Of a DNA stretch of 38,874 bases, positions 9,312-17,022 are shown one piece after another (within the stretch, counting starts at the first letter, position 1; every line of letters starts with the position of its first letter). The stretch is from an uncultured Alphaproteobacteria bacterium (GTDB lineage Bacteria; Pseudomonadota; Alphaproteobacteria; CALKHQ01): NCBI GenBank assembly GCA_937988735.1, contig CALKHQ010000218.1, positions 1 to 38,874 of the forward strand, written 5' to 3'. The notes under the pieces are model-generated. The model did not search any database. It worked only from the letters and a program-made list of their open reading frames with translations, and had not been told where the DNA came from. Position numbers and translations under genes: made by a program.

Positions 9312-9435
9312 CCTCTGGCCTCCTTGGGTAGGGAACTCTGGTATGCAAAAGAGAGCAGGTATAGGATAGAGACCAGTTGCCGGCTGAAAAGAAGGCAGGT
9401 CGGGGGAAGCAGGTTACCGTGAGGGAACCAGGGCG
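9312..9435. promoter_or_regulatory. Divergent promoter region between quinone reductase and HxlR regulator
   Basis: The 124-bp region is markedly AT-richer than its flanks. It contains two direct GGTAT copies (9340-9344 and 9358-9362, 18 bp apart) and an outer pair CTGGT (9338-9342) / ACCAG (9372-9376) in inverted orientation. HxlR regulators of this type bind dyads in the shared promoter, so an operator here is expected; which of these repeats it is cannot be decided by eye. Confidence 0.35.
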
Positions 9436-9822
9436 ATGAGCTGTCCGGTCGGGCCTGATGGCGCGGTGATGGCGGGCGATCCGGCGGAATGCCCGGTCCG
9501 CCAGGTGCTGGACAAGATCGGGGACAAGTGGAGCGTGCTGCTGATCATCACGCTGGCGCGGCAGCCGCACCGGTTCGGCGCGTTGCGCCGCGCCGTCCCC
9601 GACATCTCCCAGCGCATGCTGACCCAGACGCTGCGCGACCTGCAGCGGGACGGACTGGTGAGCCGCCACGTGTATCCGACCGTGCCGCCCAGCGTCGAAT
9701 ACCGCCTGACCCCGCTTGGCCAGTCGCTGATGGAGCCGCTGTCCCACCTCATCCGCTGGGCGGAGACGCATTTCGACGCCATCTGCGCCGCCCGGTCCGC
9801 GTTCGACCGCGCCGCCGCGTGA
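9436..9822 (+). CDS. HxlR-family (DUF24) winged-helix regulator, QorR/YtfH-like
   Basis: The 128-residue product carries the HxlR/MarR-like winged helix: CPVRQVLDKIGDKWSVLLI near the N-terminus, then RFGALRRAVPDISQRMLTQ (recognition helix region) and a wing ending VEYRLTPLG. Cys19, immediately before PVRQVL, is the conserved cysteine that serves as the redox switch in QorR and other thiol-sensing members of this family. The divergent neighbour is a quinone reductase, so it most likely represses that gene and itself until its cysteine is oxidised or alkylated. A second cysteine (Cys3) lies near the N-terminus. Confidence 0.9.
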   Translation: MSCPVGPDGAVMAGDPAECPVRQVLDKIGDKWSVLLIITLARQPHRFGALRRAVPDISQRMLTQTLRDLQRDGLVSRHVYPTVPPSVEYRLTPLGQSLMEPLSHLIRWAETHFDAICAARSAFDRAAA

Positions 9823-9834
9823 CGGCCGCGGCGG

Positions 9835-9951
9835 TCACGCCGCCTCGCCCTGGCTGCGGATCAGCTTTTCGGGCAGGCAGGCCAGCGCCTGCTGATCGTC
9901 CGGGGTGAGGCCGGCAAGCACCTTGCGCGCGAGAAAATCAGGATCAAATGA
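9835..9951 (-). pseudogene. Possible C-terminal gene remnant without a start codon
   Basis: On the minus strand a frame ending at a TGA (9835-9837) encodes about 38 residues with strongly protein-like composition (for example FLARKVLAGLTPDDQQAL and LPEKLIRSQGEAA) and high third-position GC, as in the real genes around it. Upstream the frame passes through unlikely sequence to an in-frame stop near 10017 with no ATG, GTG or TTG. It overlaps nothing until the start of the DMT transporter. I read it as the tail of a decayed gene; a chance frame is possible. Family unknown. Confidence 0.3.
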
Positions 9952-10024
9952 TGCCGCGCAACTGCCGCCGCGACAGGGACTGGCTGTCCGCCCTCGTCGC
10001 AGCGGCTGCGTTCAGGAGCGGAAA

Positions 10025-10948
10025 TTGGCGACATCCGAAGCCTCCCGTGCGGGGGGCGCAACGCAGGAGTCCGCGGCCCGCTGGCGGCTGACGGCGCTGA
10101 CGGCCCTCGGCCCCGTCGTCTGGGGCACCACCTACATCAACACCACCGAATTCCTGCCGCCGGACCGTCCGCTGCTGACCGGCATGCTGCGCGCGCTGCC
10201 CGTCGGGCTGCTGGTGCTTGCCTTCACGCGCACGCTGCCGCGCGGCATCTGGTGGTGGCGGGCGGCCGTCCTCGGCGCGCTCAACATCGGCGTGTTCTTC
10301 GCCCTGCTGTTCGTGGCGGCCTACCGGCTGCCGGGCGGCGTGGCGGCCACCCTCGGTGCGGCGCAGCCGCTGCTGGTGGCGGGCCTCGCCCTCGTGCTGC
10401 TCCGCGAGCGGCCGACCCTGTGGCGCCTCGGCTGGGGTTTCGCCGCCATCGCCGGGATCGCGATGATGGTGCTGCGCGGCAACGCCGCCTTCGACCCGGT
10501 CGGCATCGCCGCTGGCCTTGCCGGCACCGCCGCGATGGCGGCCGGCGTCGTGCTCACCAGGAAATGGGGTCGCCCGGTGGGGCTGATGGCCTTCACCGGC
10601 TGGCAGCTCACTGCCGGCGGGCTGATCCTGCTTCCCCTGGTGTTTCTGGAGGGGCCGCTGCCGGCGTTCGACCTGCGCGCCGTGGGCGGCTATCTCTGGC
10701 TTGGCCTGATCGGCACGCTGCTCGCCTATGCCCTCTGGTTCCGGGGGCTGCAGCGGCTGCCGGTTGCGGCGGCGTCATTCCTGCCGCTGCTCTCGCCAGC
10801 CGTCGCCACCGCGATCGGCTGGATCGTGCTCGGCGAGGCGCTGACCCCGCTGCAGTCGGTGGGCTTCGCACTCGCCCTCGTCTCGATCGCCGCGGCCCAG
10901 GTCGCGCCGGAGCAACTGCTGACCCGGCGCCGGCAGCCCGCCCGCTGA
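10025..10948 (+). CDS. EamA/DMT-family membrane transporter
   Basis: The product (307 residues from the chosen start) has ten predicted membrane helices in two EamA repeats, with short polar loops and the typical LRERPTLWRLGWG segment joining helices, so it belongs to the drug/metabolite transporter superfamily (inner-membrane exporters of amino acids, metabolites or drugs). Substrate cannot be told. The start is the TTG at 10025: AGGAG lies six bases upstream and the sequence becomes membrane-protein-like just after it. A longer frame from an ATG at 9905 would add 40 residues of Arg/Pro-rich sequence and is rejected. Confidence 0.88.
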   Translation: MATSEASRAGGATQESAARWRLTALTALGPVVWGTTYINTTEFLPPDRPLLTGMLRALPVGLLVLAFTRTLPRGIWWWRAAVLGALNIGVFFALLFVAAYRLPGGVAATLGAAQPLLVAGLALVLLRERPTLWRLGWGFAAIAGIAMMVLRGNAAFDPVGIAAGLAGTAAMAAGVVLTRKWGRPVGLMAFTGWQLTAGGLILLPLVFLEGPLPAFDLRAVGGYLWLGLIGTLLAYALWFRGLQRLPVAAASFLPLLSPAVATAIGWIVLGEALTPLQSVGFALALVSIAAAQVAPEQLLTRRRQPAR

Positions 10949-11123
10949 GGGCGCGCGCCGGGCTTGAGGCCGGCGGGCAACGGTCTATGGTGATGCGATG
11001 CGGTTGGCCCGGCCTGCAGCATGAGGGACATGACCCTGTCCACGCCTCTCCGCCGATCCCGGTCTCCCATCTCCCCGCCCCGGTCCACGGGCGCCGGCGG
11101 CGCGGGCGCGCGGACATGACCAG

Positions 11124-12026
11124 TTGAGCGCCGACAACGCGCTGGCCGCCGCCTTCGCGGACGGTCGCTTCGTCGTTACCGCCGAGGTGGTGCCGCCGGC
11201 CTCCGCCGACCCGGAGGCGCTGCTCGAGCGGGCGCGCCCGCTCGCCGGCCGGGTCGATGCGGTGAACGTGCCGGATGCGGCGGGCGCGCGGGTGGCGATG
11301 GGCAGCCTCGCCGCCGCGGCCCTGCTGAAGCGGGCCGGGATCGAACCGGTGATGCAGCTCGTCTGCCGCGACCGAAACCGGATCGCGATCCAGGGCGACC
11401 TGATCGGCGCCGCGGCGCTCGGCATCCGCAACGTGCTGGTCCTCCACGGCGACGCGCCGTCTGCCGGCGACCAGCCGGAGGCGAAGCCGGTGTTCGACTA
11501 CGACACCCGCGACGCAGTTGCGGCGCTGCAGACGATGCGCGACGCGGCCCGGCTGCCTTCGGGCCGCGCGCTGGCTGCCCCGCCCGCGCTGCTGATCGGC
11601 ACCGCCGACACCCCCGTCGATCTGCCGCCGGGCTGGGCGCCGGCCAAGCTCGCCGCCAAGGCCGCCGCGGGCGCCGACTTCGTCCAGACCCAGTTCTGCT
11701 TCGATGCCGGCCTCGCCCGGCGCTGGGTCTCGGCGCTGGCCGCGGCCGGGCTTGCCGGGCGGCTGAAGCTCCTGCTCGGCGTCGGGCCGGTCGCGTCCGC
11801 CCGGTCGGCGCGGTGGATGAACGCCCACCTCTACGGTGTCAGCGTGCCGGCGGCGTGGATCGAGCGGCTGGAGCGGGCAGGGGACCCGGCGGCGGAAGGG
11901 GTCGCGCTCTGCGCCGAGCTGATCGCGGAGCTGCGCGGGATTCCGCAGGTCGCCGGCGTGCACGTGATGGCGCCGGCCGGCGGTTCGGCCGCGATCCTGC
12001 GGGTGCTGGACCGCATCGGCCGCTGA
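11124..12026 (+). CDS. Methylenetetrahydrofolate reductase family protein (MetF-like, short)
   Basis: A 300-residue TIM-barrel protein of the methylenetetrahydrofolate reductase family. The family core is plain: AEVVPPASADP near the start (the E-x-x-PP motif), VCRDRNRIAIQGDLIGAA in the FAD-binding part and NVLVLHGDAP after it. These enzymes interconvert methylene- and methyl-tetrahydrofolate. The start is a TTG at 11124; no in-frame ATG is available and no strong ribosome-binding site is visible, while an overlapping ATG at 11116 yields only three codons. The variant motifs (VVPP for FFPP, HGDAP for TGDPP) suggest a paralogue of MetF rather than the methionine-biosynthesis enzyme. DhaK follows 53 bases downstream. 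Confidence 0.82.
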   Translation: MSADNALAAAFADGRFVVTAEVVPPASADPEALLERARPLAGRVDAVNVPDAAGARVAMGSLAAAALLKRAGIEPVMQLVCRDRNRIAIQGDLIGAAALGIRNVLVLHGDAPSAGDQPEAKPVFDYDTRDAVAALQTMRDAARLPSGRALAAPPALLIGTADTPVDLPPGWAPAKLAAKAAAGADFVQTQFCFDAGLARRWVSALAAAGLAGRLKLLLGVGPVASARSARWMNAHLYGVSVPAAWIERLERAGDPAAEGVALCAELIAELRGIPQVAGVHVMAPAGGSAAILRVLDRIGR

Positions 12027-12079
12027 TCGCTACCATCCGGCGCCCGCCGGGCGAGTCAGCGACGAGGGGAGGAGCCGGA

Positions 12080-13084
12080 ATGAAGAAACTGATCAACGCC
12101 GTCGATGCCATCCTGACCGAAAGTCTCAACGGCTTTGCCGCCGCCCATGCCGGCGTGGTGAAGGTCTCGCACGACCCGACCTTCGTCGCCCGGGCCGATG
12201 CGCCGGTGAAGGGCAAGGTGGCGCTGATCTCCGGCGGCGGCAGCGGCCACGAGCCGCTGCATGGCGGCTTCGTCGGCCGCGGCATGCTCGATGCCGCCTG
12301 CCCCGGGCAGGTGTTCACCTCGCCGACGCCGGACCAGATGCTGGCGGCGGCGGAGGCGGTGAACGGCGGCGCCGGCATCCTGTTCATCGTCAAGAACTAC
12401 GAAGGCGACGTCATGAACTTCGACATGGCCGCCGAGATGGTTCGCGACGGGCTGGGCGCCGAGGTGGCGACCGTGCTCACCAACGACGACGTCGCGGTGG
12501 AGGATTCCACCTGGACCACCGGTCGGCGCGGCGTCGCCGGCACGCTGGTGGTGGAGAAGGTGGTCGGTGCCGCCGCCGAGGCCGGCCTCGACCTCGCCGC
12601 CTGCAAGGCGCTCGGCGACCGCACCAACAAGCGCACCGGCTCCATGGGCGTGGCGCTGACCAGCTGCACCGTGCCGGCCGCCGGCACGCCGACCTTCCAG
12701 ATCGGCGAGGACGAGATGGAGATGGGCGTCGGCATCCACGGCGAGCCGGGCCGCCGCCGGGTGAAGCTTGCCCCGGCCGACCAGATCGCCGACGAGATGG
12801 TCGGCGCCATCCTGGCCGATCTCAAGCCGCAGAAGGGCGACCAGGTGCTGCTGCTGGTCAACGGCTTCGGCGGCACGCCGACGATGGAGCTCTACCTGAT
12901 GTTCGACGCCGCCCGGCGGGTGCTGGACAAGGCCGGCGTCGGCATCGGCCGCGCCCTCGTCGGCAACTACGTGACCTCGCTGGAGATGGCCGGCTGCTCG
13001 ATCACGCTGACCCTCCTCGACGACGAGATCGCGCGCTACTGGGACGCGCCGGTGCTCACCCCCGGGCTGCGCTGGGGCTGCTGA
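12080..13084 (+). CDS. dhaK: Dihydroxyacetone kinase subunit DhaK
   Basis: The 334-residue product is a full DhaK domain. Gly-rich SGGGSGHEPLH (51-61) with His57, Asp110 in NYEGD and His220 in GVGIHGE correspond to the residues that hold dihydroxyacetone as a covalent hemiaminal in E. coli DhaK. A good ribosome-binding site (GGGGAGGAG) precedes the ATG at 12080. DhaK alone binds substrate but cannot phosphorylate: it needs DhaL (ADP or ATP domain), and in PTS-type systems DhaM. Neither is present in this window, and the gene is followed by a convergent EF-hand gene, so the kinase is incomplete at this locus or DhaL is elsewhere. A role with another three-carbon sugar is possible. Confidence 0.92.
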   Translation: MKKLINAVDAILTESLNGFAAAHAGVVKVSHDPTFVARADAPVKGKVALISGGGSGHEPLHGGFVGRGMLDAACPGQVFTSPTPDQMLAAAEAVNGGAGILFIVKNYEGDVMNFDMAAEMVRDGLGAEVATVLTNDDVAVEDSTWTTGRRGVAGTLVVEKVVGAAAEAGLDLAACKALGDRTNKRTGSMGVALTSCTVPAAGTPTFQIGEDEMEMGVGIHGEPGRRRVKLAPADQIADEMVGAILADLKPQKGDQVLLLVNGFGGTPTMELYLMFDAARRVLDKAGVGIGRALVGNYVTSLEMAGCSITLTLLDDEIARYWDAPVLTPGLRWGC

Positions 13085-13112
13085 GCCGACGGTCCGCCTG
13101 GCGGCCGCGCCG

Positions 13113-13871
13113 TCAGAGGGCGTGGAAGCGGTAGAAGTGGACCGGGATGCCGACCCTGGTGTCTTCGCCGGCCGCCTCCGCGTCCTGCCGCGCCGCATCC
13201 CGCTGCACCGTGCGGGCCGCCGTGAATTCGGCTTCGGTCAGGCTCCCGTCGCCGTCGGCGTCGATCGCGTCGAAGCGGCGTTCGTGGATGGCGGGGGAGG
13301 TGGGGCCGCCGCCCGCGGCCCACTCCTCCTCGGAAACCGAGCCGTCTCCATCGGCGTCCAGATGGTGGAAGTGCCGCGAGGCCCGCGCCGCCGACTCGTC
13401 GTAGGACGGCAGGCCGGCGACCGCGCCGGCCGTGTCGCCGCCGGCGGAGGGTTCCAGGTCCGCCGCCTCGCCGGTCCCGAGCGCACTTGCGCCGGTGACG
13501 CCGGATTCGAGCCGCGCCTCGTAGGCGGCCTGCCGGTACTCGCCGGCGCTGACGTCGCCGCTGCCGTCGCGGTCGGCAGCCGCGAACTCCAGCGGGCCGT
13601 TGCCGGCATCGAAGGGGGGCGGCGGCTCGGCGCTGGCGTGACAGGCGATGAATTCCTCCCGCGAGACCATGCCGTCGCCGTCGGCATCCATCGCCGCGAA
13701 GTCCCCGGCGGTCGCGGCTTCGAACTCCGCCGCGCTCACGGCCCCGTCCTGGTCGGTGTCGATCACCGACCACCCCTGGCTGCAGTAGCCGGCGGCCCGG
13801 GTCGGCGCCGCGGCGGCGGCGATCCCGGCGATCAGCGCCGCCACGGCCGTCGAAGTCAGCAGGCGGCTCAT
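13113..13871 (-). CDS. Secreted protein with five EF-hand calcium-binding loops
   Basis: A 252-residue exported protein. Residues 1-27 form a signal peptide (cleavage expected near TRAA). Five canonical 12-residue EF loops are seen, at about 38-49 (DTDQDGAVSAAE), 62-73 (DADGDGMVSREE), 100-111 (DRDGSGDVSAGE), 172-183 (DADGDGSVSEEE) and 204-215 (DADGDGSLTEAE), with a low-complexity linker at 120-160. It is probably a periplasmic calcium-binding protein. The start ATG at 13871 is preceded by GGAGGGAGAG; an upstream in-frame ATG at 13886 lies in that site and is rejected. It is convergent with dhaK (28 bases between stops). Confidence 0.9.
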   Translation of the reverse strand: MSRLLTSTAVAALIAGIAAAAAPTRAAGYCSQGWSVIDTDQDGAVSAAEFEAATAGDFAAMDADGDGMVSREEFIACHASAEPPPPFDAGNGPLEFAAADRDGSGDVSAGEYRQAAYEARLESGVTGASALGTGEAADLEPSAGGDTAGAVAGLPSYDESAARASRHFHHLDADGDGSVSEEEWAAGGGPTSPAIHERRFDAIDADGDGSLTEAEFTAARTVQRDAARQDAEAAGEDTRVGIPVHFYRFHAL

Positions 13872-13896
13872 GGCCTCTCCCTCCATGGTCGATCCT

Positions 13897-13920
13897 GCCC
13901 CTCCCGTCCAACGGAGGGGC
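13897..13920. repeat. G/C hairpin, member of a dispersed GGAGGGG palindrome type
   Basis: GCCCCTCCCGT-CCA-ACGGAGGGGC forms a 10-bp stem with a single-base bulge and a 3-base loop. It lies between the DMT exporter stop (13973) and the EF-hand start (13871), both minus strand. No T-run follows, so it is not a standard intrinsic terminator. Similar hairpins with CCTCCC arms around a GTCC loop occur at 21602-21621 and 37199-37221. Confidence 0.5.
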
Positions 13921-13972
13921 GGGGGCCCGCGTTCCGGCCCGAGGAAGAGTCTAAACCGTTCGGCCGGGCGGG

Positions 13973-14875
13973 CTAGCCGAGCAGCAGGAACAGGATTCCC
14001 GCCACCACCAGCGTGATGCCGGCAAGCTCGGTCGGCGTGGTCCGCTCGCGGAAGAACAGCACCGAGGCGGTGAAGGTGAACACCAGCTCCACCTGGCCGA
14101 GGGCGCGGACGTAGGCCGCCTGCTGCAGCGTCATCGCCAGGAACCAGCCGGCGGAACCCAGCATCCCGGTGAGCCCGACCCAGACCGTCCACCGCCAGTG
14201 GCGGGCCAGCGGGCGAATCTGCGCCGGGTCGCGCCAGGCGAAGTAGAGCAGCATCACGACCGTCTGCAGCGCCAGCACCCACAGCAGGGTCGTTGTTGCC
14301 CGCACCAGCGCGCCGCCGCTGTCGAGCGAGAGCGAGGCGGCGCGGTAGCAGACGGCCGAAATGCCGAACAGGGCGCCGGAGGCGATGCCCAGCAGCGCCG
14401 GACGCTCCATCCAGGCGGTGAGCAGCGCCCGCGGACGCAGGCCGGAGCGTGCGGACGAGAGCGCGACGACGCCGGCCAGGCTGACCACGATGCCCACCGC
14501 CGCCCAGCCGCTCAGCCCCTCGCCCAGGATCACTGCCGCGAACAGGGCCGTCTGCACCGTCTCGGTCTTGGAGTAGGCGGTGCCGACGGCGAAGTTGCGA
14601 TAGCGGAAGGCGGCGAGCAGGCAGGCGGTGGCGAGGATCTGGGCGATGCCGCCGATGCCGCCCCACAGCAGCGAAGGCGGCCCCGGCACGGGAACCGGGT
14701 CCTCGCCGAGCCAGGCGACGAGCGCGAGGGTAACGACTGCGAAGGGCAGCCCGAGGATGAAGCGGGCCGACGTTGCGCCCAGGGTGCTGAGCCGACCGGT
14801 CAGGTGCTTCTGCAGCGCCGTGCGCAGGTTCTGGCAGAACGCCGCCGCAACCGTGACCGGGATCCACAACTCCAT
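13973..14875 (-). CDS. EamA/DMT-family membrane transporter
   Basis: The 300-residue product has about ten hydrophobic helices in two EamA halves, ending in the typical TELAGITLVVAGILFLLLG. It is an inner-membrane member of the drug/metabolite transporter superfamily. It is distinct in sequence from the one at 10025. The LysR regulator at 14965 is divergent with only 89 bases between, and two dyads lie in that gap, so regulation of this exporter by that regulator is likely by the usual LysR arrangement. Substrate unknown. Confidence 0.9.
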   Translation of the reverse strand: MELWIPVTVAAAFCQNLRTALQKHLTGRLSTLGATSARFILGLPFAVVTLALVAWLGEDPVPVPGPPSLLWGGIGGIAQILATACLLAAFRYRNFAVGTAYSKTETVQTALFAAVILGEGLSGWAAVGIVVSLAGVVALSSARSGLRPRALLTAWMERPALLGIASGALFGISAVCYRAASLSLDSGGALVRATTTLLWVLALQTVVMLLYFAWRDPAQIRPLARHWRWTVWVGLTGMLGSAGWFLAMTLQQAAYVRALGQVELVFTFTASVLFFRERTTPTELAGITLVVAGILFLLLG

Positions 14876-14897
14876 CGCGTCACCTTATCCCCTTTCC

Positions 14898-14917
14898 GGA
14901 ATCACACTCTTGATTCC
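14898..14917. promoter_or_regulatory. Perfect 20-bp dyad, candidate LysR-type operator
   Basis: GGAATCA-CACTCT-TGATTCC is a perfect 7-6-7 inverted repeat with the ATC/GAT inner pattern seen in many LysR-type sites. It lies 22 bases upstream of the exporter ATG and 47 bases upstream of the LysR ATG, in their shared intergenic region. Confidence 0.6.
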
Positions 14918-14950
14918 CCACGACAACGCAAATCAAAATGGGCGATAGGT

Positions 14951-14967
14951 CATAAGGAAAGCTTATG
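14951..14967. promoter_or_regulatory. CATAAG-N5-CTTATG dyad overlapping the LysR start codon
   Basis: The inverted repeat CATAAG-GAAAG-CTTATG covers the ribosome-binding site (AAGGAAAG) and the ATG (14965) of the LysR gene. It contains a T-N11-A core, the generic LysR-family motif. Binding here would block translation initiation sequences at DNA level, suggesting autorepression; the RNA could also form a small hairpin hiding the start. Confidence 0.5.
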
Positions 14968-15858
14968 GACGAGCTGTCCCTGCGGAGCCTGCGCGCGTTC
15001 GAGGCGGTGGTGCGCAACCGCAGCATCACCCGCGCCGCGGCCGAGCTCGGCGTGAGCCAGCCGGCGATCAGCCAGCGGCTGCGCCAGCTCGAGGAAATCG
15101 CGGGCCGGCCGCTGGTCCGCCGTACGCCGCAGGGGCTGCAGGTGGATGGCGAGGCGGAGGCGGCGGCCGCGCGCATCCGCCAGGCGCTGGACGCGCTCGC
15201 CGCCGCGGCGGATGCCCTGCGCGCGCCGCCGCCGGAAGGGGCGCTTACGGTCAGCCTGCTCGCCACCTTCGCCCAGCGCTGGCTGATCCCGCGGCTCAGC
15301 CGGTTCCAGGAGCGCTGGCCGGAGATCGAGGTCCGGCTGCTCACCACCTCGCGTCCGGCCGAGCTGCAGCGTGGCGATGTCGATCTCGCGATCCTCAGCG
15401 GCCACGGCCGCTGGCCGGGCTACCGCAGCCATTTCCTGATGGCGAACCGGATCGTGCTGGTGGCGAGCCCGGCGCTGCTTGCGCGCATGCCGATCCGCCG
15501 CCCGTCGGATCTGGCGGCGCAGGTGCTGATCCGCATCGACACGCCGCCGCGCGACCGCGACTGGCCGCGCTGGCTGGCGGCGGCGGGGGTGCAGGGGCTT
15601 GCGCCGCGGCGCTGGCTCACGTTCTCCACCTCGACCCAGGCGCTGGAAGCGGCGGTGGCGGGGCTGGGCGTGGCGGTCAGCCACACCCCGTTCGTCGAGG
15701 ACGCGATCGCCTCGGGCCACCTCGTGCGCCCGCTGCAGCTCGCGGTGCCCGACGCCGACGGCGACTACTACCTCGTCGCGCCGCGCGGCGAGGGCGGGCG
15801 CGCCGTCCGCGCGTTCCGCGACTGGCTGCTGGGCGAGCTCGGCGGCCGGCTCGACTGA
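14965..15858 (+). CDS. LysR-family transcriptional regulator, GcvA-like
   Basis: The 297-residue product has the LysR helix-turn-helix at about residues 7-65 (SLRAFEAVVRNRSITRAAAE and GVSQPAISQRLRQLEE) and a two-lobe periplasmic-binding-like effector domain from about 92. The effector domain with FAQRWLIPRLSRFQERWPEI and later FSTSTQALEAAVAGLGVAV is typical of the GcvA-like subgroup. It is transcribed divergently from the DMT exporter at 13973, its most likely target. The start is fixed by AAGGAAAG upstream of the ATG. The effector is unknown. Confidence 0.93.
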   Translation: MDELSLRSLRAFEAVVRNRSITRAAAELGVSQPAISQRLRQLEEIAGRPLVRRTPQGLQVDGEAEAAAARIRQALDALAAAADALRAPPPEGALTVSLLATFAQRWLIPRLSRFQERWPEIEVRLLTTSRPAELQRGDVDLAILSGHGRWPGYRSHFLMANRIVLVASPALLARMPIRRPSDLAAQVLIRIDTPPRDRDWPRWLAAAGVQGLAPRRWLTFSTSTQALEAAVAGLGVAVSHTPFVEDAIASGHLVRPLQLAVPDADGDYYLVAPRGEGGRAVRAFRDWLLGELGGRLD

Positions 15859-15862
15859 CGGC

Positions 15863-17020
15863 TCAGCGGCCACCCTCCCCGGGCAGGCGGCTCACGACCA
15901 GCACCAGCAGCAGCGCCGCGACGGCGATCAGCGCGAACTGCAGCGAGAACAGCTCCGACACCCCGCCGATCACCGGGGGGCCAAGCAGGAAGCCGCAGTA
16001 GGAGACGCCGGCGACGAGGGCGAGGCCGCCGCCGGCCGTGCCGGCGCGGCCGGCGCGCGCGGCGACGGCGAACACCAGCGGCACGCAGTTGGCAACGCCA
16101 GTGCCGACCAGCGTCGCGCCGATGACACCGGTGACGAGCCCGGGCACGGCCGCCATCAGCAGAAGCCCGGCGATGGCGATCGCGGCGCTGATCCGCATCA
16201 GCGCCTCGCGGCCGAACAGCAGGCTCAGCCGGTCGCCGGCAATGCGGCACAGGCCCATCGCCGCACTGAAGCCGGCGAAGGCCCAGCCCTCGCGCGCAGG
16301 ATCGACGCCCGCAACCTCGCGCATGTAAATGGCGGACCAGTCCACCAGCGTGCCTTCCGCCATCATCGCGATCAGGCCGAGCAGCCCCAGCAGCAGGATG
16401 GTGCGGTCGAGCCGGGCGCGGCTGCGTGGCCCGCTGCCGCGGTCGAGATGGGACGGCAGCAGGAAGGGAAAGGCGGCCAGCGCCAGCGCGCCCGCCGCCA
16501 GGGAGGAGGCGAGGGTGTGCTCCCAGGGCGCGAAGCGGAGCTCGAGCATGGAGGCGGCGACGCCGGCGCCGGCAAGCGCGCCCAGGCTGAACGCGCCGTG
16601 CATCGACGACATGCAGGGCCGGCCGCGCCAGTGCTCGACCGTGGCGCCGTGGGCGTTCATCGACACGTCCATCGACCCGGCGGCGGCGCCGAACACCAGC
16701 AGCGCGATGGCGAGCTCCAGCGCCGAGCCGGCATGCAGCGGGGCGTTGACCAGCGCGCAGTAGCCGACGGTGGTGACCATCAGCGGCCCGCGGCTGCCGA
16801 AGCGGTCGATCAGGCGGCCGACCACCTGCATCGCCGCCATCGCTCCGCCGGCGAGGCACAGCAGCACCCAGCCGAGCAGCGCGTCGCTCATGCCCAGCTT
16901 GTCGCGGATGCTCGCGATGTGCGGCGCCCACGCAGCAAGCAGCAGGCCGTGGAGGAAGAAGGCGGCCGTGACCGCCCATTGCGCGTGGCGCACCGGCGCC
17001 CGCGCGATTGCGTGATCCAT
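15863..17020 (-). CDS. Major facilitator superfamily transporter
   Basis: The 385-residue product has twelve predicted membrane helices and MFS features: LIDRFGSRGPLMVTT in the loop between helices 2 and 3 and SMDVSMNAHGATVE at the helix 4-5 region, the last resembling the FucP/YbjJ-type members of the family. The ATG at 17020 follows the LivH-type permease stop by only 2 bases (TGAGCATG), so the two are translationally linked. Its stop is 4 bases from that of the convergent LysR gene. Substrate unknown; the sugar-acid genes upstream in the same orientation make a sugar or sugar acid a reasonable guess. Confidence 0.9.
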   Translation of the reverse strand: MDHAIARAPVRHAQWAVTAAFFLHGLLLAAWAPHIASIRDKLGMSDALLGWVLLCLAGGAMAAMQVVGRLIDRFGSRGPLMVTTVGYCALVNAPLHAGSALELAIALLVFGAAAGSMDVSMNAHGATVEHWRGRPCMSSMHGAFSLGALAGAGVAASMLELRFAPWEHTLASSLAAGALALAAFPFLLPSHLDRGSGPRSRARLDRTILLLGLLGLIAMMAEGTLVDWSAIYMREVAGVDPAREGWAFAGFSAAMGLCRIAGDRLSLLFGREALMRISAAIAIAGLLLMAAVPGLVTGVIGATLVGTGVANCVPLVFAVAARAGRAGTAGGGLALVAGVSYCGFLLGPPVIGGVSELFSLQFALIAVAALLLVLVVSRLPGEGGR

Positions 17021-17022
17021 GC

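Noticed and set aside
10985..11963. Minus-strand frames opposite the MetF-like gene
   Set aside because: No domain features; composition typical of GC-rich shadow frames, whereas the plus-strand product has family motifs.
13897..13920. Intrinsic terminator
   Set aside because: Stable hairpin but no T-run on either strand.
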